Part shown: positions 36,801 through 50,062 of the stretch, piece by piece
Numbering within the stretch: the first letter of the stretch is position 1
How the letters are laid out: every line of letters starts with the position of its first letter
Assembly (NCBI GenBank): GCA_036245525.1
Contig: BTPG01000002.1
Span: 127,121,076-127,185,075 of the forward strand
Source of the DNA: Semisulcospira habei
Lineage: Eukaryota; Mollusca; Gastropoda; Semisulcospiridae
DNA length: 64,000 bases
Direction: 5' to 3'
Notes under the pieces: generated by a model
Database searches by the model: none
Told to the model about the DNA's origin: nothing
The model's input: only the letters and a program-made list of their open reading frames with translations
Made by a program: the position numbers and the translations under genes

Positions 36801-39800
36801 ACGTCTTTGGATGATCTGTGCGTGATAGGAGTCGCCTTGGTCGACCTGTTCGCCACGAGGTGGAATCACCAGCTTCCCCCTACTTGTCTCCCTGATCCCA
36901 GTCCCTCTGGCCTGGGCAGTCGTCGCACTGTCCTTTCCGTGGCACCGACTCATCGCGTACGCGTACCCCCCCGACAGTCCTCGTCCCCATTTCCTCCTCA
37001 AGCTTTGCATTGCGGGCGTCCTTCTGGTCGCTCCTTCTCTTGGAACCGGTCCTAGACCACCCACCTTCTCAGCCTCGCCACGGACCCCCCACTGCTGCTT
37101 CCCGCACCCCGCTCGGTGCTCAAGTTACCGCGACTATCGCTGTTCCACCCGTGCCCGGAGCGCCTACTCCTTCACGCTTGGAGGTTGGGCGGCAGGCCTC
37201 GCCGCTACAGTCTCCTCCAGTGCAGCAGTGGAAGCTATCGCTACAGCCCGCACACCCTCGACATGATGCGTCTACGAGGGAAGATGGCGAGTACTGTGCT
37301 CCTCGGCGGCGTCCATCGCCGCACCCCCCCTCACCGACCTAACCCCCAGCTCGTGGACTTCTTCCTCTGGCTTTTCGGAGACCACGGATGGCCTGTTGTG
37401 GACATGACTCTTCCGACATGCTTACTGGTGGCTCTCGCCACGGTGGCCGAGTTAGCGAGCTACATGCGCTTCAGCACGCCCTGCCTGCCTGCAGCTTTGA
37501 GCGGACCTTCCGTACAGCTCCTTACGGACCCTGCATTCATTGCCATGACCACGTCTCCTTGGACCGCGCCACAGGTGATCACCTTACGGCCGCTGAGAGG
37601 GACGTACCTTCCCCAGGAGACCCAGCAACAAGATCCTGTGCAAGCCCTACATGTGTACCTATGCCGTCACTAGCCATCCGGAGTGGACGCGCACGCCTCT
37701 TCTGCCGTTAACCCGGCAGGACTGACGCTACAGCCCAGACGATCTCTGCCTGGCTACGCTCAGTCATACGGTCCGCCTACCTGGATCCCTCCCCAAGGGA
37801 GCGTAGAGGCTAAAGATACGTGCACACAAGGTACACGCCATGGCCACGAACGTCGCGTTCGACCGGAACTGTGCTGTCATACACATCGTGGCTGCCGGGG
37901 GCTGGCAGGCAGTATCTACCTTCGCCTGCTTCTATCTCGGGGATCTGGCAGGCCAGCGAGACTCCTCGCGCTGGTGGGGGACATCACTGTGGCGCAACAC
38001 TCCCTCCTGGCGCCTCGGCGCCGTAGGTATACACCTACCTAGGGTCGTCGGGAGTTTGCGGCAAGGAGGACGGCTCTTGGGCCCTAAAGGTGTGCTGGGG
38101 CGCGGCACCCTCCTCCTGTTCACAATTCTTCCATAAAGTCATGTCATCGGTAATGTTTTTGAAGAAACAAATTCATTTTTCTCTAAAAGGTATTTTTTCG
38201 AAAAATACTTACCGATGACATGACTCGGACGACCCTCCCACCTGCCCCGCTCGCCGCTGGTGAGCTAAGTATCCTGACTGATTAGTCACACCGTGACTCG
38301 GAACCGGATGTGCAGTAACGGGAGATAACTCTTGGCCCCCCTCGGGGTTCCCCGAGTGCCTCCCGCGTTGTGTGCTACACAACGGGTTCTTAGGCTAGAA
38401 TTGAGTAAGTAGTAGACACTTCCATAAAGTCATGTCATCGGTAAGTATTTTTCGAAAAAATACCTTTTAGAGAAAAATGAATTTTGTATTATAGCTAAAG
38501 TTTACTCTGTCAGAAGTATCAGAACTAGCACACTGAGCACTGTCAAGTCAAACTTTACAACAGGGCCTTTCTTTACCACCAGAACATGAACACCAGCATA
38601 TTGTGCTAAATTCGAGATGAACAAGTTGAAATTCTTGAGTGAGCGATTGATTACCTTTAATAATTTATTTTAAGAATGAAATTCGTAAAACATAAAGTGG
38701 GACCCCGATCTTGATATCCTTGGACCTTCTAAAGTCCAAGGTACCTTCTAGCGACCGCATGCATGTATCAACTGACCACATTACGGTGAGGTACCATCAC
38801 ATTCACACAGCACATTAACCCATGTAGATCCAACGCCCTACAGCAGGAGATGGATCGACCATGATAATTCAAGGGCAGTGCCAGATTAGCTTGGCGCCAT
38901 CAGGCGCCAAGCTAATCTGGCACTACCCTTGAATTATCATGGTCAATCCATCTCCTGCAACTGGTACATAGTCGTTAGACAACACCTCCAGAAAAATGAA
39001 CATGGGGTTGAATGGATTAAAGTCTCTTCCAAACTTCATTTTTCCTCAGGCGAAGATCGCAGACCCTGATGGCAGCCCGCTGAGCCCAGCCCTGCTCCAA
39101 AAGTACAAGGAGGTGTCGGTGTCGCTGACGGACGACTCTGATGCTGCCAACAGTCAGAACGTGCGCTTCACGCTGCAGCCAAACCAAGTGGAGGTTGTCT
39201 GGCACATCCCCCATGTCAACTCCACGCGAGGTTCTCTCACTCTTAAGGTGATTCAATCTTCTCACATTCACTTTTCAGCCCTGATGCACTACCACAAGAG
39301 ATTGACCATTATAGCTCAAGGGTGCCAGAACAGCTTGGATCCTAGAGACTGCAGTTCATGAGACAGATAAGCCATGATAGCTCAAGGATGGCACCAGAGG
39401 TGCCTCTCTTTACTGATCAACCACGCAAGTTCAAGGTCAAAACCGTGTTACGTGGTAGTCGTAGTATGATAATCGCATCAGATGCACGCACGTAGGGTTC
39501 TCAGAGGTGCCTACCGTACGCGCTAGTGCGTATTTTTATGAATTTTCAACCCAAAATACGCTAATAAAAGCAGTTCCTTACAAATACGCATTTTCGCCGT
39601 ACCGCCCAATTTGTTTTTCCGCAATGATTTTTCATGTTCCGATCCACTATTTCCATTCCGTGCTGCCCGTACAGCGTATTCGCGAAAGTGAAATCTCATG
39701 CGTGAGATGTAGTGCGAGTCTTTGTGTCCGCCATTGTGGAAGCTGCTAAGCATGGCGTGGCGAAAGCGTTGACATGAAAGTGGGGATGAGAGAGAGTCTG

Positions 39801-42800
39801 AAGAAAAGCGAGGCAAGGTTCCTAGTAAGCAAAAGACGCCACAAAAATTCTTACGTGAATACAGTGAACGTTTTAAAGAAATAATCAAATCTCCGAAAGG
39901 AATTTATTACGCTCACTGCAACGTATGCCGCAGAGAGTTTAGTATTGCGCACAGTGGTGCATACGATATTCAGAGACACTTGGATTCTGCTGGCCACAAG
40001 TCCAGAACAGCAGTTCCTTGTAAAGAAAGTGTGCAACATTTTTTCACTGCAACGCGTGTCACAGAGAAATTTGTGTTAGTGAGAGGGTAAGAGGTGTACA
40101 ATATCTAGTGACAGCAGAAGTGAGCTAATATGTGGATGTTGAAGTATGACACACAGACAAAGGTTACAGTGTGCATTTGTGTTAGCGATATGGTAAGAGT
40201 TGTACAATATCTAGTGATATCAGAAGGGAGCTAATATGTGGATGTTGAAGTATGACACACAAGCTGACAAAGGTTCCAGTGTGCATTTGTGTTAGTGATA
40301 AGGTAAGAATTGTACAATATCTAGTCATAGCAGAAGGGAGCTAATAATTATGTAGATGTTGAAGTATGACACGCAAAAGTTGCAGTGTGCATTTGTGACC
40401 ATAACTTGTTGCATTCTACATATTTTTTTTTCATGGTGAGCTGAAATTATTGTGAATTAATGTTTTGTGAATGTGGCATTTTTCCTGACTATCATTTTTT
40501 GAACAAATGTTGCGTGAAGACTAAAATTACACAAAATACATATTTTTCATGCAGCCAGTACACAAATGGTCAGGTTGGGGGTAGGCACCTCTGGGTTCTT
40601 GTAAAGAAACTTCACTCAGCTGCAACCCATCATGCGTGGCTTAAGGATGTAGACCACACTGGAGTAACTGTTCCAACAATATTTTATTGCAGCGATGCGA
40701 TCTCCACACAATGCATCCACAAATGCATTCACAATGATACACTGTCTCCTCTACAATGCATCAACACTTTTGACACTGCATCTCTCGTACAATGTACACA
40801 CTATACACTGCATCACTCCATCACTGACAATGTACCTATGATACACTGCATATCTCTGTCACTGACAATGTACACACATGCTTCATAGCATGGTCTTTTA
40901 TAGTATTATAGCTTTCCAGAATAATCTAGCAAATTCGCACAACACAACCAATCAAAAAGGAAAACGTAACCAAAACTAATATTAATGAAATAGAATTTAC
41001 TAGAATGAGCTACCAGGTTCCACTATTATTTTAAGCACTTTTTATACAGTGTTGCAGAATGTTGCCGACACTTTGACGTCACATGTGAGGTCACTCGACC
41101 GAGCGCGACTTCGCTTGAACGTTATAGTCTATTCACAGCGAAACTACGCATCACAAAAATTGACCACGACTATCCGTGCGACTTTGCTAGAAACTTCCAG
41201 ACTAATCTTAGCGTATCATAACACAGTCAATTCCGCTCTCCGTGCAAACGAGAATGAATCCTACCAAAAAGGTACGCGACTTGTATCCAAAACAACTCAT
41301 AAATATCGAATCCCTCCCACGACCAACACATACACGCTCTCACAGAATAACACAACCACAAACACAACAAACAGCTTGGCGCAAAAGAGGTGCCAAGCTG
41401 TTCTGCCACCACCCGTGAACTATCACGGCTGACCTGTATTCTGAACTCTAACATAGTCTTCAGAGGACAACTAAGGGATTTGGGAATTTGACCTGTGGGC
41501 TTGGTGTGTACTGTACTGAAAGTGGAAGGCACTTTTGTCTCTTTCTGTGGTGTCAACCCATATCATACTGAGGCTAAAAGCTTCAAATTTGTACACTGCC
41601 ATTAATTTATAGTACTTACAGATAAAGATAAATGGCTTTAGTTCAAGGGTGGTGCCAGAATAGCTTGGCATTTAGAGGTGCCAAGCTCTTCTGGCACTAT
41701 TTTAGTCAAACTTATTTCACACACGGGTGTATTCCAAATGATAAGGGTTAATACTTGTGTTACTTGTTCGAGCCAAACAAAATTGTATTTTAAAATGATC
41801 TGTTAATCACTACATGGAAGTCATGGGACGTGAGTTGACCTGGACAGTTCTAGGATTGTTCCAGATTAACATGGTGCATGTCCAGTTGCCAAGCCCTTGA
41901 ACTATCATGGCTGATTCATCTTGCAGTATAGTTGAAAGGGTTAGTACGTAAACCAGCTTGACAATTTGCTATGGTGCGTAACTGGGAATAGAGAAAGATT
42001 TCATTTCGTTTCACTTTTTGTTGTAGGTGGACCTTATTGGCTCATCATACAGTTTTCAGACATCTGTGCAAAAATTCTTGACTGTTGGGACAAAAGCACT
42101 GAGAATTCAAGGCACCACTGATGTGAGTATAAAATGAGTAAAATCACTTCATATTTTGAGTGAGACTGTCATTGGTGGTTAAAATAATCCGTGTGTGTGT
42201 CATTGGTGGTTAAAATAATCCGTGTGTGTGTGTGTGTATGTACTTGTTTCTGTTTCTCGCAAGGTTGTGATTCATGTACAAATGGGGGTATATCATGTAT
42301 TACAGCCCTCAGTCATGTAATAAAAAGCTGCGAAATGTGAATATGTATTAGAACTGGTGTGGGGTATGTGAACATGGACAGAAATCACTGCAAAGGGTTT
42401 GATCATGTAATGATTCTGTTGTCAGAGGGCTTTGTGACAACTAGTTGAGTCTGTTTAATAAATAAACTAGAATGAATGCAGTTCTGTTGTTTAACCCTGT
42501 GCGTGTCGGTAGTGGTTTTAGTTGTGATGATTCCTACAGGAATCATCGCGAGTAAAACTGCAACTGACATGCAAAGGGCTAAATCATTCATGTTATTTTA
42601 TAAAGGAAACACTGAACACAACACGTGCAAAGCAACCAATAGATAATGTGTGTAACTGAGTAATGCAATTTTAGAATTTAGAAAAGATAGCAAACTTGAT
42701 ATGACCATACACCATGCTGTCTTTAGGCCCCGCTACACATGCCCGGTTTTGAGGCTGATTCCCGATCAGTTTTCGAATTGGTAGGTGATCGGGCCGGACT

Positions 42801-45800
42801 AAAAAACGTGTGCACTGCCACACATTTCCCGACTTGTTTAGCCGACCGGTTTGAACCGAAGATCAAAGTCGTACCTGTTCTGCAAAATTGCTGCTAGTTT
42901 TGACAGTGATGATGATGTGCTTGCATTATCAGCAGTTTTGCATCATATTCGGAAAGAGGCATGCGAAACATCAGCCACGGCGGTGACTGATCACAACAGG
43001 CGTGTTCGGCCATTTGCAAACTGTGAAACGACGTGCTTTGTGAGACGCGCTCTGGTTGAAGCTTACAACCGGGGCCGAATCGGATCGGGAAAAAAAATAG
43101 AGCAGGTTCTAGACACCCGATTCCCAGCCGATTGGGACCGGATCGGATAATTGACGTCATCCGATCGCAATCGGATCGGGGCACAACCGGCTCGTGTGGC
43201 GGGGCCTTTTGTCAGAGTGTTAGGGGTTATTAAAACCCATTACAATTTTCTAAGAGGGTATGAAAACCCTCTAAAACATGTCAGTGGGGGTATGAAAATC
43301 CCTTGCTGTGTGAGGATGTGCAACCCTGCTGACTTGCTTTGTTGTCTGTTTCTGCATAGACCCTGACAGTTGGACAGATGATGAAGTTTTCTGTGGAGAC
43401 ATCCAGTGCCAGCGACTTTTCCTTCATCTTTTATGTGGTAAGTGTTTCAGTATGGGAGTCTGTGTAAACATATTGGTGTTGAAGTCTTTTTGTCGCATTT
43501 TTCTGTCCACAAACTATGGATGTGGCACATTCTGTTATTAACATACTCAGCCTGGGTACATGTGACGAAACAACCCTGACAGTTCAAGGGTGGTGCTAGT
43601 ATAGCTTGGTGCTCAGGCGCCAAGCTATCTTGGCAGCACCCTTGGACTGTCATGGTTGTTTTGTCACATGTAACAGGGCTGAGTAAGTTAAGAGGCACCA
43701 AGCCTTTCTGGCACTACCCTTAAACTGTCATGGTCTTTTTGTCACCTCTTTCTTGTAATGGAACTGGAAGGTTTTAAATGCACAATCAATACCACTAAGT
43801 GTTTTGATGCTTTTTATTCATCAGCTTTTGTATAGAAAAGCAGAATTTTCTCTTGAAAAAGTGGATGAAACAATACAGCAATTACAGTGACTTGGAATGA
43901 CCCATACTGATTATGTCCCTCGATCCACTCCACATCATGCATAGCCAATTGATGAGGGAGGTAACCAGTGGACGATTGGTTTGGATTCGCCGCTGGGCGC
44001 AGTGGTTTCAGGGCATTTAATAAAATTTAATGTCAAATACAAGGGATCAGAATTTCGCGAAACTTATATAGTTGAGCTGCCCCAATGCACAGTGTGAATG
44101 TAGTATGTTTGTGGTCAGTGTGTGAATGAATGTATGTATTTCACATCAGCGTGCTTGTTGGTTACAGTTCAAAGCTCTCTGAGCTTATTTATAGAATATA
44201 CCCAGTAAGCAAGGATCCTCGGTCCCACGAAGGCCGCAGTGGGCCCATGCACGACTGTGAGCCGACCCACTAAAGCTGTCATGGGCCCGAAGACCTTTTG
44301 CTACTGGTGTTTGGCCTATGGAATAACTGGTATATTATTATTATTGTTATTATTATTTCCTCAGGTCGTGAGCCGTGGAAACATTCAGGTGGCAGGTCGT
44401 GTGACCCCAGGACAGGAAACAACTGTGAAGGTCAGCACAGCCATGTGTCCCAAGGGTCGTCTCCTAGTCTATGGCCTGACTTCTGTTGCCGCAGGATCGA
44501 AAGATATGCCAGAGATCATCGCAGACACTTTGGAATTGAAACTGAGCCACTGCCAGGACAAGAAGGTGAGATCCAGCAATAGAAGTTGTTTGTCAGAGAA
44601 AGTGCACAGTTTAACCCCTAAACTGCTGAGAAAAAGTCAATGCAGTCCAACTGCCAGAGGCATAGTTCTTCATGAGCCCCTGTGACTGCGGCAGCTCCTG
44701 AAGATCCGTGTCTCTTGCAGTTGGATCGTGTTGAATGTTTCTCAGCAGTGAAAGGGTTGAACTGGGCCTCTTGCTGACACCACTTTATATTATCTGTGGG
44801 CAGGTGGGAGGGGCTCTTTTGTATTGACCCTTTCATCATGATGCACACTACTGTGTGAAATAAATTTGACTATGATAGTTCAAGGGTGGTGCCAGAACAG
44901 CTTGGCGCCTGAGGCGCCAAGCTGTTCTGGCACCACCCTTGAACTAAAATGGTTGATCTGCAACACCGGCAGTAAAGGGGTGAACACAGTTATTGAAGTG
45001 TCCCTTGAGAACAGTGCGAGAACAGTGCAAGGTATCGGGACCGTTTTTCTTGGCTGCATGCTCGCTCCTCAGACAGTAATGCAAAGTTAACATAGGATAA
45101 AAACGTTTGTTTTCATTCCTACGTCACATGACCAATCTTTTTTACGCAAACCGCACCATGTGACCCCACTACAAAAACCCTTGTAACTACTAATGGCGGA
45201 TGTCTTGTAGCCCTCTTATGACGCATCTTGGGTGCCAGTTTTGTTGTATAAAAGATATATAAAAGATCACCAAAACGTTCTAAAGTACAAAGTTACTTCG
45301 TGTTGTTCGAAACAACAGGCAGACTACTGGAGATGGCAGCGTCATGAAAGATTTAAAATTACATCATAAGTCTATTATGTAAAAATGTATTTTCCTTTGA
45401 CGTCAATCATGTTTGGCATGATCCAGGTCGGACGATTTCTTCTTGATTTCTTTAACGAAAATAGTGGAGAAATGAAAACAAATTACGGTGCACGGTGCAC
45501 AATTATCTGTCCAGGTATCTCCCACTGTGGCCAACGCGCCCACCAGGGAGCTGCGTACCGGCACCAACGCATCGGTCAGTGTGGCTGTGAGCTGGACAGA
45601 CGCCACTCGCAATGACCCAGTGGGTCAGCATGATGTATACTTGCTGGGAGTGGACAAGAGCATCATCCTGCTGGAGGGAGACAATGACATCAAGCCTGCA
45701 AGGGTCAGCATTCTTTGCTCCATTGGTCTATTGATTTTGTGCCTGTGTGAGTTATAATTTCACATCTCGGTGTTGAATTTGTTTCCTGTGGCTGCTTAGG

Positions 45801-48800
45801 TTACTTTTTCACACTTGGCGAAGATTATGATAGATCAAGGGTGGTGCCAGAATAGTTTGGCGCCTGAGGTGCCCAGCTATTCTGGCACCACCCTTGAACT
45901 AAAATGGTTATCTTTCTCATAATCTGTAATGTAGCCCTAATAGGACAATAAGATTAAAAAAAAAAAAGTGAGCGAGGTACATTTCTTTTTGTGTTTAATC
46001 CTTTTCAGCCTGATAACTACTGCTTGAAATAATTTTGACTATGATAGTTCAAGGGTGGCGCCAGAATAGCTTGGTGCCTGAGGCTACTTCAGGTGGGAAT
46101 TACAATTTAGTTATGGCACCACCCTTTAACTAAAATGGTTATCTTTGTCATAGTCTGTAATGTAGTCATCATACGACAAAAAGAATTTTATTTTAAAAAA
46201 TCAGCCTCAGGATGTAGTGGGTTAATCGACGCAGCCATAATATTGAAATTTTATAATCTGGGAGTTCTCCTCGAGAGACTGCTTTGACTATGATAGTTTA
46301 ATTTTGACCCATTCAGCCCTGTCGCACTGCAGCAGGAAATGGGTCAACCATGATAATTCCAGGGTAGTGCCAGATTAGCTTGGCGCCTGTCGGCGCCAAG
46401 CTAATCTGGCACTGCCCTTGAATTATCATGGTCGATCCATCTCATGCAACAGGTGCATAGTCGTTAGATGACGCCTCCAAAATTTGGGAAATACGTGCGC
46501 CAGGCTGAATGAGCTAAAAATGTAATCTGTGTCCACTGGCAGTGAAGGGGTTATGCTTAAAATTAAAACCTCTGCCTGGTAAGACAAGGTGGCAAGACAC
46601 ATTTTGCTTTAGCAACAATAAAGTCATCTGGAATCTTGGTAGGCAAAGTGCTGTTGCTGAGATGATCCTGTGGTGTTTAAAATCTTTGCTGTGTTGATTT
46701 TGTTTGCTGTGGCTGTTTACTTTAGGCACGTTAAATTTCATATGGGAAAGCTAAACTTAAAAATAGTTTCCCTCCGGAAAGTGGAGTTTTTAAAATGTGG
46801 GCAACTGTTAACCCTTTTAGCCCCACAGGTGCATTTCCCTAATTTTGGAAGTGTTACTTAATGACTATGTGCCACTTGCGAGAGGTGGATTGACCATGAT
46901 AATTCAAGGGTAGTGTCAGATTGGCTTGGCGCCTTCAGGCGCCAAGCTAATCTGACACTACCCTTGAATTATCATGGTCCATCCACCTCCAGCTGTAGGG
47001 TGTTGGGGCTAAAAGGGTTAACCTGAAAAAAGACTTATTTTACTATGGTCCAATACATGCCAACTTTTTCAGGTGGAAACAGGCTTGGAGCAGTTTAATC
47101 TCCCAGAGAGTCAGAACTATAACCAACCAATGGCTAGGGCTCGTCGCTCCATCATGCCCTGGCAGCCTGCAGGTGGTCCCTCTACCGGACAGCTACTGCA
47201 GGTGGGAGTTACAATTTAGGCATTTATTATGTATAGTTAATCGGCTGTAATTGTTTTTATTTTGTTTTTTAAAACCACTTTCAAGCAAGAAATCAGCATT
47301 TTGTTAACCCTTTAGGTGTTGGTAACGGTTTTTGTCGCGATGATTCTTGCAGGAATAACAACACCCTGACATCCTGCAGGAATAACAACACCCTGACATC
47401 CTGCAGGAATAACAACACCCTGACATCCTGCAGGAATCATTGTGACTAAAACCACTACCGACACCCAAAGGGTTAATGATCGAAAATGTTTGTCAATCCC
47501 AGTGTAGAAAAAGTGTGCTTTTCTGTGATTTGGGTTTACAGCCGTAACCCAGCGCACAAAAGGCGATCGGGCCAACATCTGCCGCTGTTGGCCCGAGTAC
47601 AGCTATGTTTAAGGCCAGCAGTGGCCAACGTTGGCTCATTGCATGTTTTCATGTATTTGGAAGACCCAAAAAGACAACCCAGCGCCCAAATGTTGAGTCG
47701 TACTTAGATGCTGCATTATACAGATACTGTATTGTTGAATGACTAATAAATGTAGACAAACTTCAGGCCACATTTTTCAGCAATTGAATGATTTTATGGA
47801 GCCGCACAGACACTGCAAGAGGCATCGAGTCCATGCTGTCTGCAAAAGGCATAGTTTTTTATGTGTCCCTGCGATGGCAAGGGACTCATGAGAATCTGTG
47901 CTTCTTGCTGTTTTTAGACACAGGTCAGCACATCGGAAACATGACACTGTCATTATTTGTGTCGGCTCTTCACCATGCTGTGTAAATGACAGGACTCTGG
48001 GCTAAATCTAGTCACACTCACAGATGCCACTTTCACTGAACCAGCCGCTGACAGGGTAGTCTACTGGCCTGTGTTCAAGCAGGTGGCTGGGGGAGGCATA
48101 ATAATGTGTTAATTGATGTTTCTGTTGTCAATGTCACTGATGATCGCGCTTTCGAGAAGCTGCCTGTCGCTTTTACTGTATCCCTCTGTCAGCTTTTATC
48201 TTTATGTTTGGCTGCTAGTCTCCAGGTACACCTTGGTCATGCCGTTGTTATGACTTTCAGTTTCAATCGCGTTTGTGTATCTCTTCTCTCTCCTCATGAT
48301 CTTATGTGGATGCCTAACTAACTAAAATACAAATGTTGGCTGTGTGTTAAGTATTGCTTATTTCCTCCTGTCATTTAACCCATTCAGCCCCAAAGCTGCA
48401 TTTCCAAAATCTTGAGGGTGTCATTTTGTGACTATAAATAAGTTGCAGGAGGTAGATCAACCATGATAATTCAAGGGTAGTGCCAGATTAGCTTGGCACC
48501 ATCAGGTGCCAAGCTAATCTGGCAATACCCTTGAATTATCATGGTCAATCCATCTCCTGCTGTAGGGCATTGTGGCTAAATGGGCTAACCATTGAATTTG
48601 TGTCTGGGAACACGATGGCCATCAATACATTGAGCCGCGTGAACCCCTGCATCCTTCAGTGAGAGATTATGCTTTTTGCAGATCCATTTGTTGCATTTTT
48701 GGGCAGGAGCGCCAGGTCTTTTTCTCGTAGATGGTCTTTGTGGCAGTGATGTTTATTTTTTGTTCTGATTTTTTCCACAGGCAGCTGGGCTGAAATTTAT

Positions 48801-50007
48801 GACCAATCTGAACATCACAGCACCACAACGTATTTATAAAAACCTGTTCTTGATAGGTGCCTCCCACAGTTGTTTTCATTGCTTTTTTGCATTAGCCCCT
48901 TGTACATGCAGTCACCGGCGATGTTAACCCTTTAGCCGTTGATGGCGCGTTTTGTCACGATGATTCCTGTGATGAAAACCACTACTGACAGCTAAAGGGT
49001 TATTAGTACCAGTTGCTGCATGTTCAGAGGTGTAACCCGTTGTGTGTCAGTGGCAGTTTAAGTCAAGATGATTCCTGTAGGAATCATCGTGACTAAAACC
49101 GCTACCAACACTCAAAGGACTTTAAGAACGTTAATGAATGGCATTTCTAAAGAGGTGGATGGATACCTGTGGCAATATCTGGGCATGTGCCCCCTGCTCA
49201 ACTTCACAAGAGTATGTGTGTGAAGGTAGCAAAGGCCTACGATGGGGATGCCAAGTACTCTACTAGTTGACACCTCAGGGTGATTGGCATTGTTATATTC
49301 AGGCTATGGTTTGGTTAACCCTTTTGGCCCCGGGACCCTGCAGCAGGAGATGGATTGATCATGATAATTCAAGGGTAGTGCCAGATGAGCTTGGCGCCTG
49401 AAGGTGCCAAGCTCATCTGGCACTACCCTTGAATGATCATGATCAGTCCATCTACAACTGGTACATCGTCATTAGGCAACATCTCCACAATTTGAGAAAT
49501 GGGACCTTGGGCCAAAAAGTTAACCCGTTGAGTTCTAGCTGAGGCAGTCTGTGTTTCTGCAATCTTCATCAAATCAAGTCCCAGGAACATGGATTCAAAG
49601 TGATGTCAACAAGAGGTATAGATCCTCATGAGCCACTACAACTGTGGAGGCTCATGAGGTTCTATACCTCTTGCAGTCAGGAACATGGATTCAAAGTGAT
49701 GTCAACAAGAGGTATAGATCCTCATCAGCCACTACAACTGTGGAGGCTCATGAGGTTCTATACCTCTTGCAGTCAGGAACATGGATTCAAAGTGATGTCA
49801 ACAAGAGGTATAGATCCTCATGAGCCCCCGCAACTGTGGAGGCTCATGAGGTTCTATACCTCTTGCAGTTGGGTGGTTTTGATATTTTCTCAGGACTGAA
49901 TGGTTTAAGAGTAAAACCAGCTTATACAACTGTCATGTCCGCCATGCTGAGTTGAATTCATGTTTCACTGACAGACATTTTGGTGTTGGGTGTGTGTGGT
50001 GTGGTGT

Positions 50008-50062
<55 letters not shown>

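Larger units (their letters stand above)
32416..38483 (+). mobile_element. DIRS-type tyrosine-recombinase retrotransposon, old copy in TEP intron 10
   Basis: Inverted terminal repeats: 32436-32606 is the reverse complement of 38272-38443 (gtctactacttactcaattc; cgttgtgtagcacacaacg; gactgattagtcacaccgtg). A joint internal complementary region at 38130-38225 repeats both outer ends, the DIRS signature. Broken coding: gag-like 32.9-35.5 kb, RT fragments 35.7-36.0 kb, recombinase fragment 37.8-38.0 kb. Many stops and frame changes mean it is dead. Confidence 0.85.
39502..40593 (+). mobile_element. hAT-like DNA transposon remnant with zinc-finger ORF
   Basis: Terminal inverted repeats cagaggtgcctac (39502-39514) and gtaggcacctctg (40581-40593), flanked by ggttct on both sides (39496-39501, 40594-40599). 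It contains a zinc-finger ORF piece and a 106-110 bp triplicated segment, but no catalytic transposase domain. hAT is inferred from the CAGAGGTG end and the finger. Confidence 0.8.

Noticed and set aside
48781..48856. Exon 17a as a constitutive exon followed by 17b or 17c
   Set aside because: It ends in phase 1 while 17b and 17c need phase 0; joining them would shift the frame.
49600..49899. 99-codon ORF with three near-identical protein repeats
   Set aside because: It is the translation of the 96-bp tandem repeat (a multiple of 3) inside a MITE, with no splice or family support.
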